Of a stretch of 64,000 bases of DNA, positions 46,957 through 55,858 are shown piece after piece. Below the pieces are notes generated by a model. The model had not been told where the DNA came from. It did not search any database and saw only the letters and a program-made list of their open reading frames with translations. The stretch lies in the NCBI RefSeq assembly GCF_028583545.1, contig NZ_CP087106.1, forward strand, positions 5,749,001 to 5,813,000. Reading direction: 5' to 3'. Origin of the DNA: Methylobacterium sp. NMS14P. Lineage in GTDB: Bacteria; Pseudomonadota; Alphaproteobacteria; Rhizobiales; Beijerinckiaceae. Position 1 is the first letter of the stretch. Each line of letters opens with the position of its first letter. The translations under genes were made by a program, and so were the position numbers.

Positions 46957-48168
46957 TCATTTTTCTCGGTGGGTGCGAATTAATTCGGTGACGTAATTCG
47001 ACCAGGAATTTAATGCGACCTTTTTCTCTGTCGCATAGGACGCGCGATTATAGACGCCGGCCACGCCCATTTTCGCGGGGCCTGTCACGTGATTTACGAC
47101 CGCCTCAACCACGTGCGGCAAAATCCCGAGATTTTCGTTCATGTGCGTGACGACGGTCCGCCGCAGGTCGTGAAGGCGCCACGGCGAAATCCCGACCGCA
47201 TTTCGGCCGGAGAACCAGACGCGAGACTCATTAATTCGATTGTCGAGCGAGATTTTTGCTCGGGACCATCCCTGAAATGGGCCTTCTCGATCGCCGAAAA
47301 TCAAATCCTTTCCGTTCCGCACCGGTGCGCCGTCTAAAATGGCCAGGGCGTCCGCAGATAAAGGCACATCGTGCGGGAGCCCGTTTTTCGTGCGCTCGGC
47401 CGGAAGGCGCCAAAGGCCGGCGTCGCGGTCGATTTCCGACCATCGTATCCCCGCAACCTCATTGCGGCGCTGGCCTGTCAGGAGGAGCAAGCGCACGATG
47501 CGGCCGTGGTCGTCGTCACGGCAAGCAAGCCAAATTTGCCCAATTTCCTCGCGGGATAAAACGCGGGTGCGGCTCGTTTCTTCGACGGCTTTTCCAGTCG
47601 CCACGACCGGGTTTAATTCGACCAGCCCTTGCCGCATCGCCCATGAGAAAAGGGCGGATAGGCACGTGCGACCGCGATTCGAGGCATGAGGGCCATGCTG
47701 TTCGGCAACCTCATTGACCCATCCCGCTACGTCGCGGCGGGACACCGCGTGAGCCGGCATTTCATGCAACGGGACAAGATAGCGGCGTAGGTAACGGTCG
47801 GCCTCGGCATATGAAGTCGGCCGCAGGCGCTTTTCCGCCTGCTTGAGGTAGTCCGTGGCGATACCGGATAGGGTGACGGCAGCGCGGGCGCGGGCCTGCA
47901 TTTTCTCTGTCTGCGGATCGCCCCCGAGCTGCGCCTTGGCGAGAATGTCTTTTGCGCGCTTGCGGGCTTCCTCGGGGTCGAGAGTGGCGGCGTTCGCCAG
48001 CGTGACCCGGCGGTGTTTAGTGCCGACCCGGTATTGCACCACCCATGTGCGCTTCCCGCCTGCCCTGAGCCTGATCCCGAAGCCGGGCAGGGCATCATCG
48101 AAGACGATCCGCTCGCTTTTTCCCGGCGGAATTTCGAGCGTGCTGATGTTTGCTCGGGACAAACGCAT
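46957..48168 (-). CDS. tyrosine-type integrase (P4/CP4-57 subfamily)
   Basis: 403 residues. N-terminal DUF4102-like arm-binding domain (FDDALPGFGIRLRAGGKRTWVVQYRVGTKHRRVTL), SAM-like core-binding domain, and C-terminal catalytic domain with Arg in LLTGQRRNEVAGIRWSEI, His-x-x-Arg in RLHDLRRTVVTHM, the later His in VEAVVNHVTG, and the Tyr in GVYNRASY. All active-site residues are present. It inserts the element into the tRNA-Val gene; attR lies 171 bp from its start, outside the gene. The motif repeated at both ends of the island starts 11 bp upstream of the start codon, so the enzyme may repress itself. Confidence 0.95.
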   Translation of the reverse strand: MRLSRANISTLEIPPGKSERIVFDDALPGFGIRLRAGGKRTWVVQYRVGTKHRRVTLANAATLDPEEARKRAKDILAKAQLGGDPQTEKMQARARAAVTLSGIATDYLKQAEKRLRPTSYAEADRYLRRYLVPLHEMPAHAVSRRDVAGWVNEVAEQHGPHASNRGRTCLSALFSWAMRQGLVELNPVVATGKAVEETSRTRVLSREEIGQIWLACRDDDHGRIVRLLLLTGQRRNEVAGIRWSEIDRDAGLWRLPAERTKNGLPHDVPLSADALAILDGAPVRNGKDLIFGDREGPFQGWSRAKISLDNRINESRVWFSGRNAVGISPWRLHDLRRTVVTHMNENLGILPHVVEAVVNHVTGPAKMGVAGVYNRASYATEKKVALNSWSNYVTELIRTHREK

Positions 48169-48178
48169 GGGACCTGAC

Positions 48179-48200
48179 TGGGAAGCGCATGGGAAGCACA
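48179..48200 (+). repeat. candidate integrase arm-type site near attR
   Basis: Partner of 33845-33866 (one mismatch, C for T in the middle). It overlaps the presumed integrase promoter. It is followed by an inverted GCGCTTCCC at 48204-48212, so GGGAAGC half-sites occur in both orientations near each end. Confidence 0.6.
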
Positions 48201-48338
48201 GTGGCGCTTCCCGGAGGGCCGTTGATGCCGCCAATTGCTCGCGCTCGGAAGAGGGTCGGGTGCCGAACCCATTGCCGCCATGTAATTAATTTCGGCGGAA
48301 AATGCGGCATGATGCCGAATGATCACACCGGCTCTCGG

Positions 48339-48384
48339 CTTTACACGGAGAGGGTCGGGGGTTCGAGTCCCTCACCGCCCACCA
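48339..48384 (+). repeat. attR: 46 bp copy of tRNA-Val 3' end
   Basis: Exact copy of 33742-33787. The 5' half of a tRNA does not precede it, so this is a remnant created by integration and marks the right boundary of the island. Confidence 0.95.
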
Positions 48385-48424
48385 GCGCTCCGGCGCCGCG
48401 CTCTGTCGACGGTGAGGGGGCCGG

Positions 48425-48739
48425 CTACCGGTAGCCGCCGTTCGGCAGCCGTCCGTGATACGGCGTGTTGCGGCAATGGCCCCACGGTCCGCGCCAGTAG
48501 CCGGGCGGGCAGCCGTTCCCCGCCCGCACTTGGTACCAGCCGCCAGGCAGCGGCCCGACATACGGCGTGCTGCGGCAGTGGCCCCAGGGACCGCGCCAAG
48601 CTCCCGGCCCGCATCCCCCCGCCACCAGGGTGATCGGCGCCGCGATGCCCGGATCGGCCAGGACCGGCATCGCCTGCGCCCCCGATACCGGCAGCGCCGC
48701 CAGGGCCACGGCCGCGGCAGCTTTGGTTAAAATATTCAT
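48425..48739 (-). CDS. exported GCG_CRPN repeat protein
   Basis: 104 residues. Signal peptide (LTKAAAAVALAALPVSGAQA) followed by GGCGPGAWRGPWGHCRSTPY and again GCPPGYWRGPWGHCRNTPYHG: two copies of a Cys/Gly/Trp-rich motif after the GCG prefix, as in the GCG_CRPN family of small rhizobial surface proteins. GGAGAATAATC before the ATG is a good ribosome site. Four cysteines could form disulfides. Function unknown. It lies only 40 bp outside attR. Confidence 0.85.
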   Translation of the reverse strand: MNILTKAAAAVALAALPVSGAQAMPVLADPGIAAPITLVAGGCGPGAWRGPWGHCRSTPYVGPLPGGWYQVRAGNGCPPGYWRGPWGHCRNTPYHGRLPNGGYR

Positions 48740-49106
48740 GATTATTCTCCGAGTAATCGTACCGTATTGATCGCCCCGATCGAGCATCTAACCCGTCAAT
48801 ATGCTCTCGGGATGCATTAAATATTGGCCATGAAAGAGAACGGTTTCGGGAATGCGGCCGGGGCGATGCATCGGCGCGGCGCTTTCGCGCCGGGCATCCC
48901 GCGGCTGCGGGGGCCGCGCTGCCCGCCGGGCCGCCCGCCGGGCGCGGTGAAGACGTGTCGCCGGAGATCTCAACCGGAAGTGGTGATCGGTGAAGCTGAA
49001 GACAAATCCCTGAACCGGGATGGGCAGTCATACCTAGGAATTGGTACTGTAAGCGTCGGAATAGACATGGGCATTCTCGCGCGATCACTTCGAAGCGGAG
49101 GGCGCG
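48740..49106. other. intergenic region between the GCG_CRPN and PhyH genes
   Basis: 367 bp holding two divergent promoters. An AT-richer patch lies at 48745-48840 and another at 49000-49075. I find no gene or RNA here. Confidence 0.5.
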
Positions 49107-50069
49107 ATGCCAGTCACGATTCCGGATCGCCTGGGGCTCGCTGTCCCCGATGCCGGGAACGGCCTCTCCGCCCGCGTGGCCGAGGCGCGGTCGCGGCTCG
49201 TCCGCTGGATCGTGGGCAACCGGGCGGCGGCGCGCGTCCCGACCCGGCTCCTGACCGAGGACGAGATCGCCGCGTTCCGGCGCGACGGCTTCGTCACCGT
49301 CCCGGCAATCACCACCTCGGAGGAGCTCGACACGCTGCGCGGCGCCTACGACCGCCTGTTCGAGGAGGCGCGGGGCTGGAAGGACGGGAGCCTGTTCGAC
49401 CTCGTCGACATCGACCGCGGCGCCAGCGAGGCGCGCTCGCCCCAGCTCCTCAATCCGTCCCGCTTCGAGCCGCTCCTCCGGGACATCCTGTTCCGGGCCA
49501 ACGCCCTGGCCATGTCGCGCCAGCTCCTGGGGAGCCGCGCGGCCCTCGTCTTCGAGCACGCGATCCGCAAGCCGCCGAAGATCGGTGCGGCGACCGCGTG
49601 GCATCAGGACGAGGCCTTCTACGCCGCCTACACGAATTACCGGGCGATCACGGTCTGGATGCCCCTGCAGGACGTGTCGCCGGAGAACGGCTGCATGCTC
49701 TACGTTCCGGGGAGCCACAGGGAGCCGCTCCTCACCCATCGCAGCATCGGCGGCGATCCGCGGATCCACGGGCTCGAGGCCCTCGGGGTTCCGGTGGAGC
49801 GCGCGGTTCCCTGCCCACTGCCGGCGGGCGGCGCCACCTTCCACGATTGCCGGACCCTGCACTGCGCCGGGCCGAATCTCAGCGCCGGGCCGCGGCGCGC
49901 CTACGCCCTCGGCTTCGGGGTCCGCGCGCCCGGGCACACGCTCCGGCACGAGCATCCCTGGAACGCCGAGAAGCGCACGCTGCGGCAGGAGCGCGAGCGG
50001 CAGGCCCGCGGCGGGCTCGCCCGGCTGCGAGCGGGCGCCAAGCAGCAGATCAAGGCGCTCATCCGCTGA
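49107..50069 (+). CDS. phytanoyl-CoA dioxygenase (PhyH) family protein
   Basis: 320 residues. LLTEDEIAAFRRDGFVTVPAITTSEEL is the PhyH N-terminus. WHQDEAFY supplies HxD iron ligands (around residue 166), and FHDCRTLHCAGPNLSAGPRRAYALGF supplies the distal His and the 2-oxoglutarate-binding Arg. It is an Fe(II)/2-oxoglutarate oxygenase; substrate unknown, since the family hydroxylates lipids, antibiotics and amino acids. No neighbour indicates a pathway. Confidence 0.88.
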   Translation: MPVTIPDRLGLAVPDAGNGLSARVAEARSRLVRWIVGNRAAARVPTRLLTEDEIAAFRRDGFVTVPAITTSEELDTLRGAYDRLFEEARGWKDGSLFDLVDIDRGASEARSPQLLNPSRFEPLLRDILFRANALAMSRQLLGSRAALVFEHAIRKPPKIGAATAWHQDEAFYAAYTNYRAITVWMPLQDVSPENGCMLYVPGSHREPLLTHRSIGGDPRIHGLEALGVPVERAVPCPLPAGGATFHDCRTLHCAGPNLSAGPRRAYALGFGVRAPGHTLRHEHPWNAEKRTLRQERERQARGGLARLRAGAKQQIKALIR

Positions 50070-50091
50070 GAGAGGCCCCGCGCGGGGCCCG

Positions 50092-51009
50092 TCAGGCCGC
50101 CGAGCGCACCGCCAGGGCCGCGCGCACGACCGCGTCGGTCTGAAGGTGGTGGAGCATGTGGCCGGCCCCCGGCAGGCGCTCGAACCGCGCCCCGGGGATC
50201 AGGCTGGCCGCGCGCCGGCCGTGCAGGGCGGTGTTCACCACCAGGTCGGCGCTACCGCCCAGGATGCGCGTGGGGCGGCGCAGGGACGGGTAGCCGAGGA
50301 CGCTGCGCGTGAGCCCCGGCCAGAGCCAGCCTGCATCCTCGCCCTCGGCGGTGATCTGCGCCGGGCGGCCCGCGAGGGCGAAGGGGAAGTCCCGCGCGAA
50401 GCGCGCCGGCATCGCCTCGGGGAAGAACATCGCGTTCCACAGGAGCGGGAGCAGCGCCCGGTCGCTGCTCGCGCCGAGAAGCGCCGACAGGGTGTCGCCG
50501 CCGAACGGCAGCGCCCGCGGCCCGAACAGCACCTGCTCCAGCCGCGGCTCGGGGAAGCAGATCGGCGCGAGGGCGACGATGCCGGCCACCTCGTCCGGAT
50601 GGAGCATGCCGTAGGCGAGGGCGACCGCGGCCCCGAACGAGTGGCCCAGGATGACCGGGCGGTCTAGGCCGAGGCGCCGCACCGCTTCCCGGATGGAGGC
50701 CGCCTGATCCCAGATGTCGGCCGCACCGCCCCGCGGCCGCCGGCTGAAGCCGTGGCCCGGGCGATCGACGGCGACCACGCGGAAGTGCTCGGCCAGCGCC
50801 GGCACGGGGCCGAGCCAGACGTCCTCCAGGCACATCAGCGTGCCGTGGATCGCCACGAGGTCCGGCCCGGCGCCGGTCTCCGCGTAGGCGATCGTCCGGT
50901 CGTCGGCCAGGGACACGATCTGGCGCGGCACGATCCGGGGATCGGCCTCGGCGCCGGTCCCGCTCCCGGCCTCCCGTGCCGGTCGGGCGGGGCCGGGCAG
51001 GGTCTCCAT
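50092..51009 (-). CDS. alpha/beta hydrolase
   Basis: About 305 residues. The nucleophile elbow is VILGHSFGAAVALAYG, the oxyanion region VAIHGTLM, an acid in the ILGGSADLVV strand, and the catalytic His in LPGAGHMLHH. No signal peptide. The start could be a GTG at 51021, just before the upstream SDR gene stop (the genes are adjacent), so the two are an operon. Substrate unknown. Confidence 0.85.
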   Translation of the reverse strand: METLPGPARPAREAGSGTGAEADPRIVPRQIVSLADDRTIAYAETGAGPDLVAIHGTLMCLEDVWLGPVPALAEHFRVVAVDRPGHGFSRRPRGGAADIWDQAASIREAVRRLGLDRPVILGHSFGAAVALAYGMLHPDEVAGIVALAPICFPEPRLEQVLFGPRALPFGGDTLSALLGASSDRALLPLLWNAMFFPEAMPARFARDFPFALAGRPAQITAEGEDAGWLWPGLTRSVLGYPSLRRPTRILGGSADLVVNTALHGRRAASLIPGARFERLPGAGHMLHHLQTDAVVRAALAVRSAA

Positions 51010-51021
51010 CGCGACGGCCAC

Positions 51022-52035
51022 TTAGAGGCGCCGCCGCCGTCCGGACGAGGTGCCGAGCACCGCGAAGGCGGTGGCCGCGCCCACGCCGAGGAGGCCGGCC
51101 GCCGCCGCGAGGGGATGAAGGGTCGCGCGGGTGTAGGCGCTGGTCCGCATGACCGGGACGGGCGGGTCGCCCCGGGTCTCGCCGGCCGCCACCGGGGCGT
51201 GCAGGGCGCCGTCCGGGTTGCGCGGCGCGCTCCCGCGCTTCTGCAGGGCGATGATCGCCGGGCCGAGATAGTCGTAGGCGCCGGGGGCGAATTCCTTGCC
51301 GGCCACGAAGGCCTTGCCGGCCCCGCCCACGAAGATGTCGCGCTGCGGGTGCACGGCCGCGTGCAGGATGGCGTTCGCCACCTCTTCCGGCGGGTAGATC
51401 GGCGGCGGCAGGCTCGGCTCGCGGTCCATGTAGTTGCGCGCCCGCTGGGGCAGGGGCGTGTCGATCGAGGCCGGCTTGATCAGCGTCACCGAGATCGGCG
51501 CGTTCTCGTCCATCAGCTCCATGCGCAGGGCGTCGGTGAAGCCCTTCACGGCGTGTTTCGAGGCCGCGTACATGCCCTGGAACGGGAAGGCGAGGTCGGA
51601 GGCGATGCTGCCGACGTTGATGAGGGCGCCGCCGTGCTGGCGCAGGTGCTCGGTCGCCACGAGGGAGCCGTAGACGGTTCCCCAGAAATTCGTCTGGATC
51701 AGGCGCTCGTGGTCGGCATCGCTGATCTCGCGCAGCCGGCCGTAGATCGAGCCGCCCGCCACGTTCACCCAGGTGTCGAAGCCGCCGAAGGTCGCCTCGG
51801 CCCGGTCGGCCACCGCCTGCACGTCGGCCCGCCGGCCGACATCGGCGACGACGTCGATCGCCTTGCCGCCGACGCCCTCGATCTCGGCCCGGATGCGCGC
51901 CAGGGCGTCGCCGCTGCGGGCCGCCAGCACCACCCGGGCGCCGCGCTCGGCCGCCATCCGGGCCGTGGCGAGGCCGATGCCCGACGAGGCGCCGGTGATC
52001 ACGATGACCTGCTCGCGGAGCGGCTTGTGCTTCAT
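51022..52035 (-). CDS. short-chain dehydrogenase/reductase, membrane-tailed
   Basis: 337 residues. VIVITGASSGIGLATARMA (cofactor motif), NVAGGS, INVGSIASDLAFPFQGMYAASKHAVKGF (Ser/Tyr/Lys). A C-terminal hydrophobic stretch (LAAAAGLLGVGAATAFAVLG) is a tail anchor, then a basic end (SGRRRRL). This long SDR type often occurs in stress-related gene sets of Methylobacterium. Directly upstream of the alpha/beta hydrolase and probably co-transcribed. Confidence 0.88.
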   Translation of the reverse strand: MKHKPLREQVIVITGASSGIGLATARMAAERGARVVLAARSGDALARIRAEIEGVGGKAIDVVADVGRRADVQAVADRAEATFGGFDTWVNVAGGSIYGRLREISDADHERLIQTNFWGTVYGSLVATEHLRQHGGALINVGSIASDLAFPFQGMYAASKHAVKGFTDALRMELMDENAPISVTLIKPASIDTPLPQRARNYMDREPSLPPPIYPPEEVANAILHAAVHPQRDIFVGGAGKAFVAGKEFAPGAYDYLGPAIIALQKRGSAPRNPDGALHAPVAAGETRGDPPVPVMRTSAYTRATLHPLAAAAGLLGVGAATAFAVLGTSSGRRRRL

Positions 52036-52158
52036 GCGGTTCCCTCGACGCTGCGGTGCGGCCGCACCGGAGCGGCCCCACGCTAGGCTATCGATCGGGA
52101 CGGCCGCATGTTCCGGGCGCGCCCGCGGGTGATCGGGTCGCAGGCGCCAGGCCGGGGC

Positions 52159-53589
52159 TCAGCGCCCGTAGATGTCCTCGACGCGGATGATGTCGTCCTC
52201 GCCGGTGTAGGAACCGACCTGGACCTCGATCAGCTCCAGCGGGATCTTGCCGGGGTTGGCCAGGCGGTGCATCGAGCCGATCGGCAGGTAGACCGCCTCG
52301 TTCTCGTGGACCAGCACCACCCGGTCGTCGATCGTGACCTCGGCGGTGCCGCGCACCACCACCCAGTGCTCCGCCCGGTGGTAGTGCTTCTGCAGCGACA
52401 GCCGCCCGCCCGGCACCACCTGGATCCGCTTCACCTGGAAGCGCTCGCCGAGATCGATGCGCTGGTACCAGCCCCAGGGCCGGTACATCCGCAGATGCGC
52501 GTCCGCCTCCGGCGCGCCCTGCGCCCGCAGGGCGCCGACCAGCTCCTTCACCTTGCCGGACTGCGCCTTGGACGCCACCAGCACCGCGTCGGGGGTCGAG
52601 ACCACCACCACGTCCTCCAGGCCCACCACGGCGGTCAGGCCCTCGCCCTGGCTGTGCACGAGGCTGTTCTTCGTGCCGATCAGCGACACCCGGCCCCGCA
52701 CGGCGTTGCCGGCCTCGTCGTGGTCCAGCACCTGCCAGACCGCGTCCCAGGTGCCGACATCCGACCACGCGAACGACACCGGCAGCACGCCGGCCCGGGC
52801 GGTCCGCTCCATCACCGCGTAGTCGATCGAGATCTTGGGCGCCTGGGCGAAGGCCGCCGCGTCGAGGCGCACGAAGTCGAGGTCGGTCACCGCCGCCTCC
52901 AGGGCCGCGCGCGCCGCTGCCAGCACCTCGGGGACGAACGCTTCCAGCTCGGCCAGCATCAGGTCGGCGCGGAACAGGAAGTAGCCCGAGTTCCACAGGG
53001 CGCCGTCGGTGATCAGCGCCTCGGCGCCGGCCCGGTCGGGCTTCTCGACGAAGCGGGCGACGCGGGCCGCGCCCGGGGCCTCGGCGATCGGCTCGCCGCG
53101 GCGGATGTAGCCGTAATCGGTCGCGGGCCGGTCGGGCTCGATGCCGAGGGTCATCGTGTAGCCGGCCTGGGCGCCGGCGGCCGCGCGGCGCACGGCGTCC
53201 ACGAAGGCCGCCGTGTCGGGCACGACGTGGTCGGCGGCCATGATCAGCACCACGGCCTGCGGGTCGCTGGCGGCGGCGTGGAGGGCTGCGACCGCCACGG
53301 CGGCGGCGGAGTCGCGGCCCTGCGGCTCGAGCAGGATGTCGGCGGAGAGACCGAGCTGGTCGCGCTGCTCGGCGACGATGAAGCGGGCCTCGGCCGAGGC
53401 GATGACGGTGGGCGTGGCGAAGACGGACGCGTCCGACACCCGCGCCAGCGTCGCCTGGAAGGTCGAGCGCTCGGCGTCGACCAGACGGGCGAACTGCTTG
53501 GGCATGCTCTCCCGCGATGCCGGCCACAGCCGCGTCCCCGTCCCACCGCACAGGATCATCGGGTGGATCTGGATCGAAGGCCCGGACAT
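52159..53589 (-). CDS. manC: mannose-1-phosphate guanylyltransferase / mannose-6-phosphate isomerase
   Basis: 476 residues. The N-terminal nucleotidyltransferase has [23 protein letters not shown] and FVEKPDRA. The C-terminal cupin PMI-II domain has [40 protein letters not shown] (metal-binding His). It makes GDP-mannose for exopolysaccharide/LPS from mannose-6-P. This bifunctional type is also called AlgA/XanB. It stands alone here; the glycosyltransferases of the left part are too far away to link. Confidence 0.95.
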   Translation of the reverse strand: MSGPSIQIHPMILCGGTGTRLWPASRESMPKQFARLVDAERSTFQATLARVSDASVFATPTVIASAEARFIVAEQRDQLGLSADILLEPQGRDSAAAVAVAALHAAASDPQAVVLIMAADHVVPDTAAFVDAVRRAAAGAQAGYTMTLGIEPDRPATDYGYIRRGEPIAEAPGAARVARFVEKPDRAGAEALITDGALWNSGYFLFRADLMLAELEAFVPEVLAAARAALEAAVTDLDFVRLDAAAFAQAPKISIDYAVMERTARAGVLPVSFAWSDVGTWDAVWQVLDHDEAGNAVRGRVSLIGTKNSLVHSQGEGLTAVVGLEDVVVVSTPDAVLVASKAQSGKVKELVGALRAQGAPEADAHLRMYRPWGWYQRIDLGERFQVKRIQVVPGGRLSLQKHYHRAEHWVVVRGTAEVTIDDRVVLVHENEAVYLPIGSMHRLANPGKIPLELIEVQVGSYTGEDDIIRVEDIYGR

Positions 53590-53779
53590 GGCGACGTCTC
53601 CCGAGAGGGCTCGGCGGGGTTGGCGCGGCCGAGCCCGCCCCGCGCGGGTGCGATGGACTCTCGGGCGCCGATTTCAGGATCTGCCCTTACCGTCGGGCCG
53701 GGACCGGAACAACCTGCGCGCATTATCCGCGCGTCGACGGGCTGGCTCCGTGCAGTGGGAAGGTTATCTCTGGCCTGAC

Positions 53780-55222
53780 ATGAACGGACCCGTCCCCACC
53801 CCTCAGGCCGACGACCCGGCGCCGTCCCCGCGCCGGATCCCCTCGGTCGAGCGCCTCGTCGGCGGCGCGCCGCCGACCGATCTCGAGGCCTACGGGCGGA
53901 CGGCCTACACGGACGCCGTCCGGGCGGTCCTGGCCGGGATCCGGGCCGGGGGCGGGCCCGTCCCGGACGCGGCGGCGATCCGGGCCGCGGCGTCGGCGCG
54001 ACTCGCCGCCGAGCGGCGCCCATCCCTGCGGCCGGTCTTCAACCTGACCGGGACGGTGCTGCACACCAATCTCGGCCGCGCCCTGCTGCCCCGCTCGGCC
54101 GCGGAGGCGGTGGCCGCCGTGATGGTGCAGGCGAGCAATCTCGAATTCGATCTCGAGACCGGAGCCCGCGGCGAGCGGGACGACCACGTCGAGGGCCTGA
54201 TCTGTCGCCTGACAGGCGCCGAGGCCGCGGTGGTGGTGAACAACAACGCGGCCGCGGTCCTGCTGGTGCTGAACGCGCTCGCCATGCGCAAGGAGGTGGT
54301 GGTCTCCCGCGGCGAGCTCGTGGAGATCGGCGGCTCCTTCCGCGTGCCGGACGTGATGGTGCGGGCCGGCTGCCGCCTGCGCGAGGTCGGCACCACCAAC
54401 CGCACCCACCTGCGCGACTACGCGGAGGCCCTCGGGCCCCGCACCGGCCTCGTGATGAAGGTGCACCCGAGCAACTACGCCATCGCTGGCTTCACGGCGG
54501 CCGCGGATCCCGTCGCCCTGCACGCCCTCTGCCGGGAGCGCGGCGTGCCGCTGGCGGACGATCTCGGCAGCGGCAGCCTCGTCGACCTCGCGGCCCACGG
54601 GCTGCCCCCCGAGCCCACAATCCGCGCCGCCCTGGAGCGGGCCGACGTCGTCACCTTCAGCGGCGACAAGCTGCTCGGCGCGGTCCAGTGCGGCATCGTG
54701 GCGGGCCGGAAGGACCTGATCGCCCGCGTGCGCAAGAACCCGCTGAAGCGGGCCCTGCGCGTCGACAAGATGACCTACGCGGCCCTCGAGGCCGTGCTGC
54801 GGCTCTACCTGCACCCCGAGCGGCTGCGCGCGGAGCTGCCGACCCTGCGGCTCCTCACTCGCGCGCGCGACGCGATCGCCGCGCAGGCCGAGCGCCTCGC
54901 CCCCGCGGTGGCGAAGCGGCTCGCCGGCCGCGCCACAATCACGGTCGCCGACTGCATCAGCCAGATCGGATCCGGTGCCCTGCCGGTGGAGACGCTGCCC
55001 AGCGCCGCCCTGATCCTGACGCCGGCCTCGGCGGGAGGCCGCGGCGCGGGCGGGCGGTGTCGGCGGCTCGCCGAGGATCTGCGCCGGCTCCCGGTGCCGG
55101 TGATCGGCCGGATCAGCGACGAGGCCGTCCGCCTGGATCTCCGGACGCTCGAGGACGAACCGGGCTTCCTCGACGCCCTGGCGGCGCTACCGCCGGTCGC
55201 GAACGGGAGACGAACCCCATAG
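53780..55222 (+). CDS. selA: L-seryl-tRNA(Sec) selenium transferase
   Basis: 480 residues. The SelA N-terminal domain ([14 protein letters not shown]) precedes the PLP domain: [55 protein letters not shown], and the PLP lysine in [19 protein letters not shown]. It converts Ser-tRNA(Sec) to Sec-tRNA(Sec). selB usually follows it; here the next gene is a MarR-type regulator, and no selB, selC or selenoprotein is visible in the window. Start chosen at ATG after a divergent manC promoter region. Confidence 0.93.
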   Translation: MNGPVPTPQADDPAPSPRRIPSVERLVGGAPPTDLEAYGRTAYTDAVRAVLAGIRAGGGPVPDAAAIRAAASARLAAERRPSLRPVFNLTGTVLHTNLGRALLPRSAAEAVAAVMVQASNLEFDLETGARGERDDHVEGLICRLTGAEAAVVVNNNAAAVLLVLNALAMRKEVVVSRGELVEIGGSFRVPDVMVRAGCRLREVGTTNRTHLRDYAEALGPRTGLVMKVHPSNYAIAGFTAAADPVALHALCRERGVPLADDLGSGSLVDLAAHGLPPEPTIRAALERADVVTFSGDKLLGAVQCGIVAGRKDLIARVRKNPLKRALRVDKMTYAALEAVLRLYLHPERLRAELPTLRLLTRARDAIAAQAERLAPAVAKRLAGRATITVADCISQIGSGALPVETLPSAALILTPASAGGRGAGGRCRRLAEDLRRLPVPVIGRISDEAVRLDLRTLEDEPGFLDALAALPPVANGRRTP

Positions 55223-55345
55223 GGTTGTTAAGAGAACGGGCCTGACGCCCGGAGCTTGCGCGCCGGCATCCCGTGTTATGGTATGATGACGGACCCGCGG
55301 TCGCGGTCGAGAGTGGCGGTGCGTGGACCGCGATGGGCGAACGAT

Positions 55346-55816
55346 ATGGCGTACAGTGCCGATACGGCTGAGGCGCAGCCGGAGACGGATCCGCTGCTTC
55401 TCGATAACCAGCTCTGCTACGCGCTCTATGCTGCCGCGCATCGGATGACCAAGTCGTACCGGCCGCTGCTCGAGCGGCTCGGACTGACCTATCCGCAATA
55501 CCTGGTTCTGCTGGTACTGTGGGAGCAGGACGGCGTCACGGTCTCCGAGATCGGCCGGCGCCTGCGCCTCGATTCCGGCACGCTCACGCCGGTTCTGAAG
55601 CGCCTGGAGAGCGCGGGCTTCCTGCTCCGGACCCGCCGCCAGTCCGACGAGCGCGAGGTCGAGATCGCCCTGACGCCGGAGGGCGCCGCCCTGCGCGCCG
55701 ACGCGGTCTCGGTCCGCGAGAGCGTGATGTGCCAGCTCGAACTCAGCGAGCCGGAGATCCGCGCCCTGCGCAAGGATCTGAGCCTCGTCATCGACCGGCT
55801 CAGCGTGAACGACTGA
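55346..55816 (+). CDS. MarR-family regulator, OhrR-like
   Basis: 156 residues. [47 protein letters not shown] is the OhrR signature, with the peroxide-sensing Cys in NQLC near the N-terminus. The winged-helix DNA-binding part has [42 protein letters not shown]. OhrR normally represses an adjacent ohr peroxidase gene, but none is nearby, so its target is elsewhere or different. Other in-frame starts exist upstream (55256, 55283); I chose the one that gives the family length. Confidence 0.88.
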   Translation: MAYSADTAEAQPETDPLLLDNQLCYALYAAAHRMTKSYRPLLERLGLTYPQYLVLLVLWEQDGVTVSEIGRRLRLDSGTLTPVLKRLESAGFLLRTRRQSDEREVEIALTPEGAALRADAVSVRESVMCQLELSEPEIRALRKDLSLVIDRLSVND

Positions 55817-55858
55817 GAACCGCCCGGATCCGGGCACGCCGCTCCGGAGCTGGCTGCT

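Larger units (their letters stand above)
33788..48384. mobile_element. integrated genomic island / satellite-like element, 14.6 kb
   Basis: Bounded by a 46 bp exact repeat of the tRNA-Val 3' end, with the integrase adjacent to attR and reading inward. Core modules are integrase, AlpA-like protein, Prim-Pol/helicase replication protein and an iteron array. Cargo is a hybrid histidine kinase, a serine recombinase and an AT-rich AAA-ATPase/TOPRIM pair; an IS5-type element has inserted later. Base composition is mosaic: about 40-45% GC at 33.8-36.0 kb, near host elsewhere. No capsid, portal, terminase, tail or conjugation gene is present, so if mobile it needs a helper. It resembles P4-like or PICI-like satellites or an integrated replicon. 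Confidence 0.9.

Noticed and set aside
46957..48168. Complete prophage
   Set aside because: No terminase, portal, capsid, tail or lysis genes between attL and attR.
48301..48384. Possible second tRNA-Val gene at the right end
   Set aside because: Only the 3' 46 nt of the tRNA are present; the D-arm and acceptor 5' half are missing, so it is attR.
33788..48384. CRISPR array within the island
   Set aside because: The short repeats at 37.2-37.5 kb are 6-9 bp with 11-12 bp period and inverted halves, not 25-35 bp repeats with unique spacers, and no cas genes occur.
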